Positions 44,575 through 55,545 of a stretch of 64,000 nt of DNA are shown here, one piece after another. Origin of the DNA: Chelydra serpentina (Eukaryota; Chordata; Testudines; Chelydridae); NCBI GenBank assembly GCA_037349315.1, contig JBAIAC010000027.1, positions 19,692,001-19,756,000 on the forward strand, written 5' to 3'. Under the pieces are notes generated by a model. That model was not told the origin of the DNA, did not search any database, and saw nothing but the letters and a program-made list of their open reading frames with translations. The stretch's first letter is position 1; every line of letters begins with the position of its first letter. Both the position numbers and the translations under genes were made by a program.

Positions 44575-44790
44575 AAAAGGGTGAGGCAGTGTTGCTTAGC
44601 AGACAGAGCACAGTGCAGGGACTCGGGAGAGCTAGGTCATGTTCCCGCTGAGTGACCCTGGTCAAGGCACTGCCCCATTCCGGGCCTCAGTTTCCCCATC
44701 TGTAAGGGAAGGATAATGACCCTGACAGCCTTTGTGAAGTTCTCTGAGATCTACTGAGGAGAGCTGGGGTTACAAGTCGTGGTTACTTTA
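44575..44790 (+). repeat. MIR-like SINE
   Basis: GTTGCTTAGCAGACAGAGCA head, TGAGTGACCCTGGTCAAGGC, GGGCCTCAGTTTCCCCATCT, AGTTCTCTGAGATCTACTGA; a nearly full-length sense copy. Confidence 0.75.
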
Positions 44791-45950
44791 GGGGGTGATT
44801 TGGGCTCCCCAATCTCTTCATCTCCCTCAGTCTCTTGTTAGCCTCCCCCACCACTGCCCAGGCCCTGTGCCCCTCCCGGCTCAGGGACTGGCCCCAAAGA
44901 AAGGCCATTCCAAAACGGGTTCCCCCCTCGAAATCTCTGCCTCAATCCCAGCACGTAGCAGCAGCTTCCTCCCCAGGGTCATGCCGCTCATTGTCCCCCT
45001 ACCGTGGCCCCCGCACCCGCTGATCCCTCCACGATACACCAGCAAGAATGAAATCGGGGTCCTGGTGCAGGGGGGGGCTGTGTACTGCAACTCCCTCCGA
45101 GGGAGAGAACAGCACTGCAAGGGGCTGCATGGTCCCAGCTTCCCCCCCCCCCCCAATCTGGATGGAGCTCAGCAGTGACAGGGGCTGGAATCCGGGGGCT
45201 GGCAGCAGGAGAGGGGCAGACGGTCTGGCTCTCGTTGATCAAGCAAAGCCAGAACCTCTGGACTATCGGGGCCTGGAAATCCCAGCAGATGGTCTCTCCT
45301 GGCCCCCGTCGCCTTTCCCTGGACATCTGGTCACCCCACAATCCAACAGCCCATCAAGCTGCAAAGAAGAGCCTGCCGCCTCCCGGCCCACGCCCACCCC
45401 GCTGCGCCCCTTCGTCTGTCCGGCACCATTAGGCTGAGGCTCATACGGGGACGACCCGTCGTTCACCTGCCCTTGCCAGGCCGGGGCTGGGCGCGAGCCG
45501 TCAGAGCGACCGGTCACTGTCTGCAGCGGCCTGCCGGGCGCCCAGCTCCCTTCCCTGCTGCCTTTGAGCCCCGGGATCCACCGGTGCAGACGGATGGGGC
45601 GGGCAAGCGCAGCTCGGTCTATTTCACAGCACAGCAATGGGATTGATGCCGCCCGTGCCCGGAGAACCCCGCCAGGCTTCGGCCCTGGGGAATACAACCA
45701 TCCGTGAGGCGGAGTTCCAGCCTTCTGGGGCGGCGGCGCCAGGGTGAGGCCTGCCCCACACTACCAGGGGCGGGGGTTGTTCGGAAGAGCTCCGTGCCAG
45801 GAAGGAGACGCCTGGCACTCAAAACTGGCATCACAGACGCCCATAGCACCTGCCAGCTGGGAAACTGCCAGGGACAGACTTTAGCCAATTAACCCTCGCC
45901 TCCTCTTAGGACCATTGCAGTGCTTATGTGATCCCCGTCACTAACACACT
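44791..45950. other. Intronic stretch, no gene recognised
   Basis: GC-rich single-copy-looking sequence. No motif-bearing ORF, repeat family or RNA gene. Confidence 0.5.
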
Positions 45951-45954
45951 ATCC

Positions 45955-46295
45955 TCACAACCCCGCACTAAGGATTAGCCCCATTTCACAGAAGGGAAAA
46001 CCGAGTCATAGAGCGACAGTCACATTTCCAAGAGCACCTAAGAGACTTGGGAGCCTAAATCCTGTTTTCAAAAGTGACTCAGGTGCTCAAAGCCAATGGG
46101 ATTTGGGCTCCTAAATGCCAACAGCACTTTTGACAATGGGACGTCAGACTCCCGGGGTGCTTAATCCACTTAGTTGTCTCTGAAAAATCCCACTGGGCGC
46201 CTATCTGCACCTTTGAAACCAGGCCCTCCGGGTGTCTCCCAAGGCGCGAGGGCCAGGAATTGAACCTACATCACCAGGGTGCTGAGCCAGAACCT
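45955..46295 (-). repeat. MIR-like SINE fragment with amniote interspersed repeat
   Basis: AAGGATTAGCCCCATTTCAC and GGGAAAACCGAGTCATAGAG (antisense MIR-like body) flow into TTTTCAAAAGTGACTCAGGT, CAATGGGATTTGGGCTCCTA and TGACAATGGGACGTCAGACT, a common reptile repeat segment, and end with GGAATTGAACCTACATCACC. Confidence 0.6.
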
Positions 46296-48650
46296 CCCCT
46301 CCCATCCATCGCTTATTTATCAGCCCTGCAATAAGTCACCTACTGTCCCACACCCACAGCTCCACCACCTCCTGTTTATCCCTCCCACCCCCCTCCTGCT
46401 ATGCTTTGTTCCCTTCCCCGCCCTTTGGCTGTGCTTTTGGGACTGTAAACTCGACGGGGCAGGGGCCCGTCCGGGAAGCCCCTCGGCCAGTCTGAGTGCC
46501 ATGTATATAATAATCATACCCACATTCCCTCCCGCTGACATGCGGCTGCCTCTGGGGTGGAACAGGGACTCTCCCTGCCACTTTAGCAGAGGGGATGGAG
46601 AGGAATTAAGTCCGCAAATGACAGGATACAATTGCTTGGAGGGGGGGGGGGGTCCAAACAGGACTCTGGGAGGGGGTGGATCCCAGCCCCTTCCTCCAAC
46701 TCCCAGGTGCCGCTCCAGGGCTGCACCGGCCCCTGGCTGGCCCAGAAGACGCGGGGAGCAGACGTGGCCTTGCTCCGCTGCCCCGGGGTTATGCCGCACT
46801 GACTTGGTGCCTCCCTACTTGCCATCCCTGCCTGGGCAAACAATCTCTCAGGATGGTTAATAACCCCCTGGTCAGGGAGCTCCCGAAGCACAGCGCCCCC
46901 CGGGGGCGTCAGCCAGCACTGAATCCACACCGCGTCCTGCAGCCCCGGAGCGCCCCGGCAGTCTCTGTGGGCCTGGCCGAGAGTGCTGTACACACGGCGT
47001 GACTGCTGGGTCCTGCCCGATACGCTCTGCCCCCTCTAAATCAGCGTGGGCACGCTGCTCCGTAACGGGCCTGCGGGTATTACCGGTGCCCATCAGTCTG
47101 TGAACAACACTCCGGCTGGGGCGGATAGAACGGCTGCGTTTACCCCTGCCCCCTGCTCACTCACCCCCACAACCCACTCCCCTATCGCTGCGGCAGACGG
47201 GGGGGTGGCAGTGCCCGCTCTGTGCCACGCCCCCTCCCCGCCGGAAACGGTAGAGGTCAATGGTGGGTGGTGCGGGCCTCCTGGCAGGTGCCCCCGGGGA
47301 GCGCTGGGATCACACGTGGCCGAGGGAGGCCGTTCTCCTTTCCCATCTGGTGCCGGGCCCGCTGGACCATGAAATAGCTTTTCTCCTCCACGCCCCCCGC
47401 CAAGCCAATCGCCACTCATCTGATTCTCGGCTCATTTGTGCTTTCGTTCAGCCGGCGTTTAACGGGCTCCGAGGAGACCGGCCAGTTTAAGAGTGAGCCC
47501 ACAACCCAGTCTAGCGCCGCCTGCCAGGGGGCGGGCAGAGAAGGGGCACTGTGTGGGCACAGGATCCTGCCACATTACAGGCTGGCCCCTCACGGGGTGA
47601 CCCACTGCCTGGGCTCGTCTGCCAGCCGGGGAAGAATCATGAAACATGGGCACCGTGCCCCAGGGGCTGTTTGGATGAATACGAACCAGGTGCCTCGTCA
47701 GAGGGGTGGCAGGAGAAGGGGAGAAGGGGAGCCCTGGGCGGCAGCGGCCGCGAAGACCCAAAGCCAGCCAGAAGCAGCAGCTTTAAGGGATTCATCCTTT
47801 CCCAGCATTGATCCAGCAGGTGACGGGGCCTCAGTCCTGATCGGTGGCCGACGGGGGCTGAGCAGGGGGCAGGATAAAAGCTCAGGCCAAGATGAGTTGA
47901 CAGAGCCCGGGATGCCCGGCACCGAGCCATCCTAGTTCCTTTTAGAAACAAAATGCATTGAAACGACCCTATAATCTGTCGCCGCAGGGGGTGGGGAGCA
48001 GCCGTCACTCCTCCGCTGGAAACTAATCCAGTGAGAAAGCTGTCTAATCTGCCGCCCGGGCTGAGGGAGACTTACCCGTCCCAGGCCCCTAGACTCAGGC
48101 CACGGCAAGCGGGTGATGCTCCAGCCTGACCAGGCTATTCGCAGGATGGGAGGGGGAGGCATTGGGCATGAGGTGGGTGGCTGCTCACATGGGGATGGGT
48201 GATCAGTGCTGGGACCGGTGGGCAGGCAGGGAGCGACCCCCCAGAACCACGGGCAGGGCAGGAGCGACCGTTCCCAGGGCAGCATGGGGCCGCATTCAGG
48301 GGCACCCGGGCAGGGGCACTGTCACTGCCAGCCCAGTGCTGCCCACGCAGGCCCACAGCACCTGCCCCAGCCTTTCACATGGCTCCGGGCCTGGACTGCG
48401 CATCCCAGCATGCACTGCGCCCCGCTCAGGTGGGCAGGGAGCGTGGCAGGCTGGCACACGTGGCCTCCATGGGGCACTGCCGGCACCTCTCTGGCCAAAG
48501 CCCTGGCGCTAGGGACTGAAACAGCATTTCCTGGGCCCCACACGGAGCGGCTACAGGCCCCACTGCCACGGCTGCCCTGGGGCTGAGGGGACAGGCCCAT
48601 CTCCTCTCAGAGGGTGGGGCAGCCAGGGCTACAGAACGACCCCGGGGAAG
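46296..48650. other. Intronic stretch, no gene recognised
   Basis: Contains a 12-G run (46641-46652). A minus-strand ATG near 47796 starts MNPLKLLLLAGFG, leader-like, but no consensus donor follows (see rejected). No repeats recognised. Confidence 0.45.
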
Positions 48651-48654
48651 GCCG

Positions 48655-48865
48655 GACCAGTGGTTAGGGCAGTCCCTGGCACGAGCCAGACCTCGGCTGA
48701 CGTCCCTGCTCTGCCACAGTCTCCCGCTGTGACCTTGGGCGAGTCCCTTAGCCTCTGGGCCTTGGTCCTAATCCTAAAGTGGGGGTGACAGCGCTGGCCG
48801 ACCACACAGGCGTGAGGAGACACCCACTAAAGGGTGGGAGCTGCTCAGATACTACACAGCGGGAA
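48655..48865 (+). repeat. MIR-like SINE
   Basis: ACCAGTGGTTAGGGCAGTCC head, CTGACGTCCCTGCTCTGCCA, TGTGACCTTGGGCGAGTCCC, TTAGCCTCTGGGCC; ends near AGGGTGGGAGCTGCTCAG. Confidence 0.75.
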
Positions 48866-50769
48866 ACTGCTCCACAGATCCTCAACTCAGGCTCCTCTGC
48901 CCCCAGGAGAAAATGAGGGGGTGTCAGTCTAAGCGTCCCCCTGCAGAGCACTGGCCCTGTGCGGGGGAGCGGGGGAGACGGGCAGGGGGAGAGGTATCCT
49001 TCAGTGCAGGCTCACCCTCCTAATGAGGATCAGGCGCTCAGCATCTCGCTCATCGCTGCCAATCCCTCATTAGCACGGGGGACGCGCCAAGCGCCTGGCT
49101 CTGCAGATGTCTGATAGAGCCGCCTGCCGCCAGCCCTGCTCTCCTCTGGGCAATCCGATCAGCGTGTGCGAGGCGGACAGAGCCCGCTGCAGAGGGCGAG
49201 AGGCTGGGGGTCGGCTCTGTCCTGTTGGCTCCCGGTTCACCCCGGATCTCAATACCTCCGATTTCCCATCACTACCGCACGTGAGCCTCCCACTGGCTAA
49301 GGGAGGGCAGGACTTTGGGGGTGCTCCACCCTGCCCCTTCAATCACCGGAAGGGCCCCCGTTCAGCCAGCACGAGGGGCTCCCTCTCCCAATGTGCCTGG
49401 CCCCTGTCACTGAGGAACGGGGCATGGCAGGACGCAGCACTGGGTATGAGCCCTGCTGAGCCCAGCGTCTGTCCGGGCTGATTGGCCCATTTGGGCTCCT
49501 CTGTCGGTCCGGCTGTACCCATCCGCTGTCTCTTGTCTTAAGCCCAGGGTGTCAGCTCTGTCCATACAGCACCATGGGGCCCTGGCGCTCCCAGCTGCCA
49601 ATATACCGACGGGCAGAGCCGCTCCTTGGCGCAGAGCAGCAGGGAGGATGCAGCAGACCCCAGTGCCATGTGCCCCCTACGGCCCAAGCAGCCGCATCAA
49701 GGGAAAGCAGGGCGCTGGTGGGACGGAGCAACGCAGCCTCCAAGCTCCGGTCGGCCAACCCCCCTTCCCTCCCCATAAACCCAGCCCTTTGGCAGCGTTC
49801 CCGGGCCGTGGACGTCTAGAAAGAGACAGAACGGGCCAGTCGGGGGTTGCCCGCACAGTGAAACGGGTGGAGACATGCCACTCGTGACCCAAGCCGGATC
49901 CTCCCTCCGAGTGCTCTGGGGAACCTGTTTGTGGGGGGGAAGGGCAGAGAATTGGGGAGAGAAGAGGGGAGCCATGGGATTAGTGGCACAGGGCACCCCC
50001 ACTGTGCACCATGGGACACGCCGGGTTCCTAGAGAGAAGCGCTGTTCTCTCGTCACCCAGCCCATCTGGACAGGGGGAGGGCACAGGGTTAATTCCAGCA
50101 GCAGGGGCTCTGGTTGGGGGGAGGGGTTAAGAGCTTTGCCTGCCTCTGACCTGCCATGGGGGGTGGGGGGAGGCTTACTGGGGCAGACCTGAATAGACCA
50201 TATGGCCTCTCCAGGATTCGTGCCTGGAGGCTAAAGCAGATTCTCCTTCCTGGCCTCCCTTAACGGAATTTGAGAGCCAGCTCTCCCCACGGTGGGCGGA
50301 AGGGACACAGACAGACAGCAGCCCAGGACTAGCAGGAGAGAAGGGCGTCCTGCCCACCCCCGCCCCCCCATGTGAAACGGGGACGAAGGTGGTAATCTGC
50401 AGCCGGCGCACGGTGCTCATTAAAAGGCAGCAGCTGCAGGGTCCAACATCTGTATTCGCTCAGCCAACGCACACCCAATTAAAAGGAACCAGCGACCTGA
50501 ACAGCAGCAGCCTGGCCATCGCCCGTCTCCCCAGCCGGGGGCGCCGGCGAGCCGGGCGGCTGCAGCAGTGTGACGGCCAGGTCCGCACGGCCTCCCCTCT
50601 CGGACTCAGGCTGGCATCCCTTCCTCTGCACCATCACTCGGTGCAGTCCCCACGGATCCTTTCCTCACACCCACGGCCCCGTCCCGAAGCGGTGGCATCA
50701 TTCGGCGAAGCACCCAGCCCCGTGCATGCTGCGGCACTCCCTGGGAGCCACAAGCAACGTCCCTCTCCG
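48866..50769. other. Intronic stretch, CpG-rich near 50.5 kb
   Basis: No repeat family recognised. 50400-50590 includes GCACACCCAATTAAAAGG and CpG-rich GGGGCGCCGGCGAGCCGG; possible regulatory block, unproven. Confidence 0.35.
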
Positions 50770-51060
50770 AGAAACCCATACCACGGTGTATCACAAATAA
50801 ATAAATACATGGGCACAGAGGGGGCCGGAGGCCGGGAGAGACTAGGTGACGTGCCCAAGGTCACACATGGAGTCTGTGGCAAAGAAGGGAATTGAAACTG
50901 GGTGTCCCAAATCACAGGTGTCAGGAAGAAGGGACTGCACTGGGCCGGGCTCAGGCAACCCAATGGGCACAGCTGGCCTGCAGCGGGCCGCCTGTTGGCT
51001 ACTCCAATTCCTGACCACTGACTCCTGCTCTAACCACTAGGCCCTACCGCCCACATTTGT
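50770..51060 (-). repeat. MIR-like SINE, antisense
   Basis: ACTAGGTGACGTGCCCAAGG, TCACACATGGAGTCTGTGGC, GGAATTGAAACTGGGTGTCC and, after an internal stretch, GACTCCTGCTCTAACCACTA (complement of the tRNA-like head). Confidence 0.7.
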
Positions 51061-51837
51061 CACTGCCACTAGGCGAACGAGCTAGCCACTGGACCACCCT
51101 TCTGCTTCCGATGGGAGTTAGGTGCCTAAATCTCTTGACGATCTGGGGCTCACAGCGGTGATGGGTGTAGGACAAGATAACTCACTGCCCCAGCTCTACG
51201 CACACCCGTGCCACCCACTGCTCCAAACAGCGAGTCTGGAAAACCTGCTTTATGGATGATAAGCCACTGCAACCACATCCACGGCGCGAAGCAAAACAAC
51301 TTAACGGAGGCCTCAAATCTCTGACCGGGCGTAGCGGCCCTGTGCCCGGGGGATCTGTTCCCGATACCAGCTTGACTACTTATACTCGTTTGCACCCCGT
51401 GCTCAATGACCTGCGATGTGCCACACAGTACGGCCCCGTCCTCCCGCCTTTATCGTTCCGCCCCATCCCCTTCCCCGTGGGGGAGAGCGTTGGGCCAGTT
51501 CTCCCAGCCTCTCGCCACCAGGCAGATGAGAAACGCCTCGCGCAGCTAAAGGCTCCGTATCAATTGCCTTCAAACAGCTGCCTTTCGAAATCATCCCCGA
51601 CTAAATCTCTGCTCTGAACACTGATATCACTAAGCTGCCCCAGCATATGGCTGCTTTCCACTCTCCAGGGGCCAGAGTCCTGGATCCGCTCTCATTTTTC
51701 CATACCCAGTCTTCTGCTCAGCAGCGGAAGCTGCTTGCTCGGCCACAGAACGAGGCGCAAGCCGCCAATTTAGAAGGGAAAACACACCCACGCCAGACGA
51801 GGTGTCTGCAGCATGGCCAACCCCGGGAGTTCAAACA

Positions 51838-52113
51838 TTACGATTCACAAACCCCAAAATCATGACAATGACTTAAAAAAACGCATGAGATGTTATAAAG
51901 ACCTATACAGCTTCTTTACCTTCTGGATTTTGAACATTTGACGTGCACTCAGGTCACCTTTCCAAGCGGTTCTTCACAGTCATGAGTGCTAGAAACTTGC
52001 TGCTTTTTCAAATGAAAGCTTGGGTTCTTACCTAATCACATGACTCCAGGAGCTGGGTCTTTAAGAAAATTAACGACTATCACAAGACGCATGAGAGTTG
52101 GCAACACCGCCTT
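51838..52113. repeat. Interspersed repeat, amniote type, family unresolved
   Basis: AACCCCAAAATCATGACAAT, CATGAGTGCTAGAAACTTGC, CACATGACTCCAGGAGCTGG, TCTTTAAGAAAATTAACGAC and GCATGAGAGTTGGCAACACC match an interspersed repeat I recognise from reptile genomes; AT-richer than its flanks. Confidence 0.55.
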
Positions 52114-54300
52114 TGCCTAGGTGAAATCCACCTGCTGGCCACATCTCAGACCCATGGCTAAAGGTTTTGTGGCTATTGCCAGCCTCTGTTTGATCTGAAT
52201 TACTGGCAGCCATCTTAAACCAGAAAGCATGGCTCCGATTGGCTGATGGACATTCCGAGGCTAAGATTGGTCTCCAAAGCTACGTAAACCAGAACCAACT
52301 GATGAACACACGTCCAGAAGGGCCTTTCTACCTGGTTTATGAACTCGTTTAGCCGGCCGGGGGCTTTGACCACGCGTCGGAAAGATACGGCATCGGTGGC
52401 ACCTGCCCGGTGCCCGGCGTACTAGAACTGACGAGATAGCTAACGGAGGGAGATGTATGGGGGGAGAGCTAGAAGGGCGCGTAGGGGGATGGAGAGAGAC
52501 ATTCTGCCGCTGGGCTCGCCGCCTCGCCAAATCTCACCTCGGTCAGGACACGGAGCGTTCCCTTGCCCCCACTGCGCCGGGCTCTCCGGCATCCCCCCAG
52601 CCTCTTTGCCGGAGCAGGGCCGGTGTATCAGCGGCGGTGGGAAAGAGACGTCTCCTGCGTGGTAACAGGCCTGCAGTGCCAAGAGGAGGAGGGCATTGCT
52701 GGCACACCGATGGAAAATCCACCGTGCTGAGGCACCAGGCCAGGGAACCCCACTGCCGCCCGGCTCCACAGCAGCTCCCGAAAGCCACTAGACACGGGAA
52801 TGGGCCTAATTAAGCCGCAAGGTCCCTGAAACCGGCTCTCCCCCCTCCATCACCTCCCCCCTGCACAGCCCATCGCTTGTTTCCCGTGTTACTGATTTCA
52901 TGCTTCGCTCTGCACGGCAATGAGTGTTTGTTAACCTCCAGATCCAATTTCTCGCCGTGGCGCTCTAATCACGGCTGTGCGGCAGGAACAACAATCATCG
53001 TAATCAAGGGCCCCGCCGGCGCCGCGCTGATCGACGGCAGCCCGCGAAGAGATGGATGCCAGCAGCTGCTAGCGGGGAAATGACCTCGCTCCCCGCAGCC
53101 GGGGTTATGTGGAGTTTACCTGGAGCTATTTAAACCTCAGCTTCCCATGAACAGAGGAGGCAGGAGAGAGAGATGGGGCCGGCTTCCCGCAGCTGGACAC
53201 GGGGCCCGGTGTGAGGCTAGACAGCAGAGCAGGGCAGATCCTTCACCGCAGCCAGACCCTTCCAGGCACGGGGTTTCCCTTGGGCTCAATGACAGGTCAG
53301 ACCGGCCCCCTCCCAACCCCACCCACCAGCCAGACCCTTCTGGGCAGGGAGTGCCGTATGAGCACCATCATCCAGTGGATTTTATCCATGCAACCCGACG
53401 TTCTGGAGAGGGGCTGTGAGTCCATCCCAACTGAGGGCAATGGGGGCCCCTGCTGTGTGTGCTAACAAGGGCAGTCAGGAGCAAGGGCCAGAGCAGGGTC
53501 AAACCCGAGGCCGGGTGTAGCAGAGGATTCAAAGTCAGGTCCCCCATGTCAGGAGGCGAGGGCCAAATCAAGCTGAGGTCAAAGCCAGGAGCAGGACTAG
53601 TCGTGGCAGCTCCAGGAGATCCACACTGTTGCCTGGATGCTTCCTAGGAGGCCCCTGGATTTATATAGGGTGGGGAGCCAATCAGGCGCCATGAGGCTGC
53701 TGCCTGTCAGACCCCTGGAGGCGGGACTTCCCATGGGCTGTGTCCACAGTGGGTTGTGGGCACTGGAGCGCAAGCTGGTTGCAGCTGCTGCTGGGTGGCA
53801 GCACAGAGATGCCATGGGGCCTCGCGCTGTGGGGACGGGCACCAGACCAGTGCAGAGAGGCACCTTTCAAAGGGATGGGGAAACTCAGGAGAAATCACCG
53901 CCAGCCCCTACTGCCCCCAGGGGGTCTCCGTGCCAGCCCGTCCATGGGACATCCAGGCCACCCCATGGGGTCGCAGTGCCAGGGTGCCCCTTTACCCATG
54001 ACCCTTTAACGCCAGGCTGTCTTCTCCCTGGTGTTCTGACTAGCAGGACAGCCCATTATCCACCATTCCCATAGCCTTGGGACTTTCTTGGCCAGAAAGA
54101 GCCAGTTAAGATGATGGTCCCGCCTGTCCAGCGCATCCCTTGGGCAGCGTCAGGCTGTCCAAATAACGCCCCTGTCCCAGTCTGCAGCTGGGGTCAGAGC
54201 GCCTCAGACCCCCCCAGCGATGGCCCCTTCCCTCCCACTACGGAGGATCTCGCAGCCCTCTGCAGATATGAAGGCGCTGAGCTGCCCGGCCCCATGGGAG
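52114..54300. other. Intronic stretch with candidate regulatory block
   Basis: No repeat family recognised. 52795-53140 combines CpG-rich sequence (CCCCGCCGGCGCCGCGCTGA) with GCCTAATTAAGCCGC, GTTTGTTAACCTCC and AATCATCGTAATCAAGG, typical of developmental enhancers. Inference only. Confidence 0.35.
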
Positions 54301-54400
54301 GGAGATAGAATCATTACCGCCCCCATTTGCTGAGGAGGGAAACTGAGGCAGCCTGAGCCAGAAATAGAACCCAGGAGTCCTGACCCATAACAACCACCAG
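54300..54400 (-). repeat. MIR-like SINE fragment
   Basis: AGAATCATTACCGCCCCCAT, GAGGGAAACTGAGGCAGCCT and AATAGAACCCAGGAGTCCTG in antisense. Followed by a 15-C run at 54518-54532. Confidence 0.6.
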
Positions 54401-54984
54401 GAACCATGCCTCCCAACCCCACCAGACTACGGTCAATGTGCCCAGTTCCCTGACCACGGCAAGGGGCTCCTACAGCCTCTGCCACAGCAGCTCCCCACCC
54501 CCTTCATAAACACAGAGCCCCCCCCCCCCCCCGAGCCACGAAGGCAGGGACCCATACCTGAAGCCCCAACCGATTACCTGAGATGCTAGATCCCTAAGCA
54601 ACCTGATTAAGCCAGTGAAAGGCCTTAGCGGGCTAAACCCTCCCCATTATAGGGCAGCAATAATCAACAGTGAATGAAAGCATTATCCCAGAGCCCAGCT
54701 GTTTATGGTGGGGATCGCTTTATCCCCACTCCGAGGGGATCTGCCTCCTTTTATCCCTACTGATCCCACTGGGCGCGGCAGAGGCTCTTGGACTATATTC
54801 CCATTTACCCCTCCGTGGGGGTCACAGGACGTCTTTCCACTTGCATACGCAGGGCATGTGGGTCTGGCACGACGAAGGATCACCACTGGCCAGGGAGCAG
54901 CACTGAGGGGGCTGGGGCTGAGTTGGGGTCATCAGCCACCCAAAGGATCAGGGACAACGCAAACAAGGGACGAGGGCGAGGAGC

Positions 54985-55060
54985 TGCGGAGACAGTGCAA
55001 TCTAGTGGTTAGAGCCCCTAGCCAGAGCGGCTCACACAGGGGCATGAAAATGGGCTGCAG
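54985..55060 (+). repeat. MIR-like SINE head fragment
   Basis: GACAGTGCAATCTAGTGGTTAGAGC is the tRNA-like head of the MIR-type SINE in sense; the body is not recognisable. Confidence 0.5.
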
Positions 55061-55269
55061 CGTCCCGGGGCGAGTCACTGCAGGGTCCCGAGAGGGAAGG
55101 AATGGGAACCAAGAGTGTCTTACAGGATGAAGGGCTGGGGATTCGAATAAAGGAAGAGCAGCAGGATTGAGTTAGGGGTCACAGAGATTTCAAAGAGGCT
55201 ACACAACAAGCCAGTTTCATCTCGGGGTTCCCAGTCTCTCCAAGGCCCGTTAGCATCTGTTCATCTGCA

Positions 55270-55545
55270 AGAGACGGCGGGAACTGCAGCCTAGGATGCA
55301 GGTGGTTTGCAATGTCTCATGTCACTGACTAGTCCAGTCCGAGATTTGCATGACCTTTGGCGGTTATTGCAAATGTCTCTATCTTGGCTTGCTTCCTACG
55401 GGCTTTTTCCTCCTCATCCTGCCTGTCATGGACTTTGATACCCTGATGGAGACGATGGTGCCATTTGCTACGATCACTTGCCAAGACTTCCCATTGGTCA
55501 GGATCAATTCCAAATTCCTTCATCTCTCGCTTGCACCGCCTCCAG
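55270..55545 (-). mobile_element. Non-LTR LINE ORF2 C-terminus remnant with zinc finger
   Basis: The minus strand encodes WRRCKREMKEFGIDPDQWEV, LASDRSKWHHRLHQGIK and EEEKARRKQAKIETF, like the extreme C-terminus of vertebrate endonuclease/RT LINE ORF2 proteins. After a one-base frameshift near 55375 the next frame reads CNNRQRSCKSRTGLVSDMRH, then C: a C2H2-type finger in which one Cys is Arg and one His is Asp. Tags such as these occur widely as retroelement debris. The upstream open frame (to 55802) has no homology I recognise. Element family not resolved. Confidence 0.6.

Noticed and set aside
47690..47800. Minus-strand MNPLKLLLLAGFG leader as TMEM132E exon 1
   Set aside because: Leader-like, but the only nearby GT (TTTGG|GTCTTC) is a poor donor, and no similarity to TMEM132 leaders.
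50470..50530. Minus-strand MARLLLFRSLVPF as signal peptide exon
   Set aside because: Short, ends at a stop after 19 codons without a clear donor.
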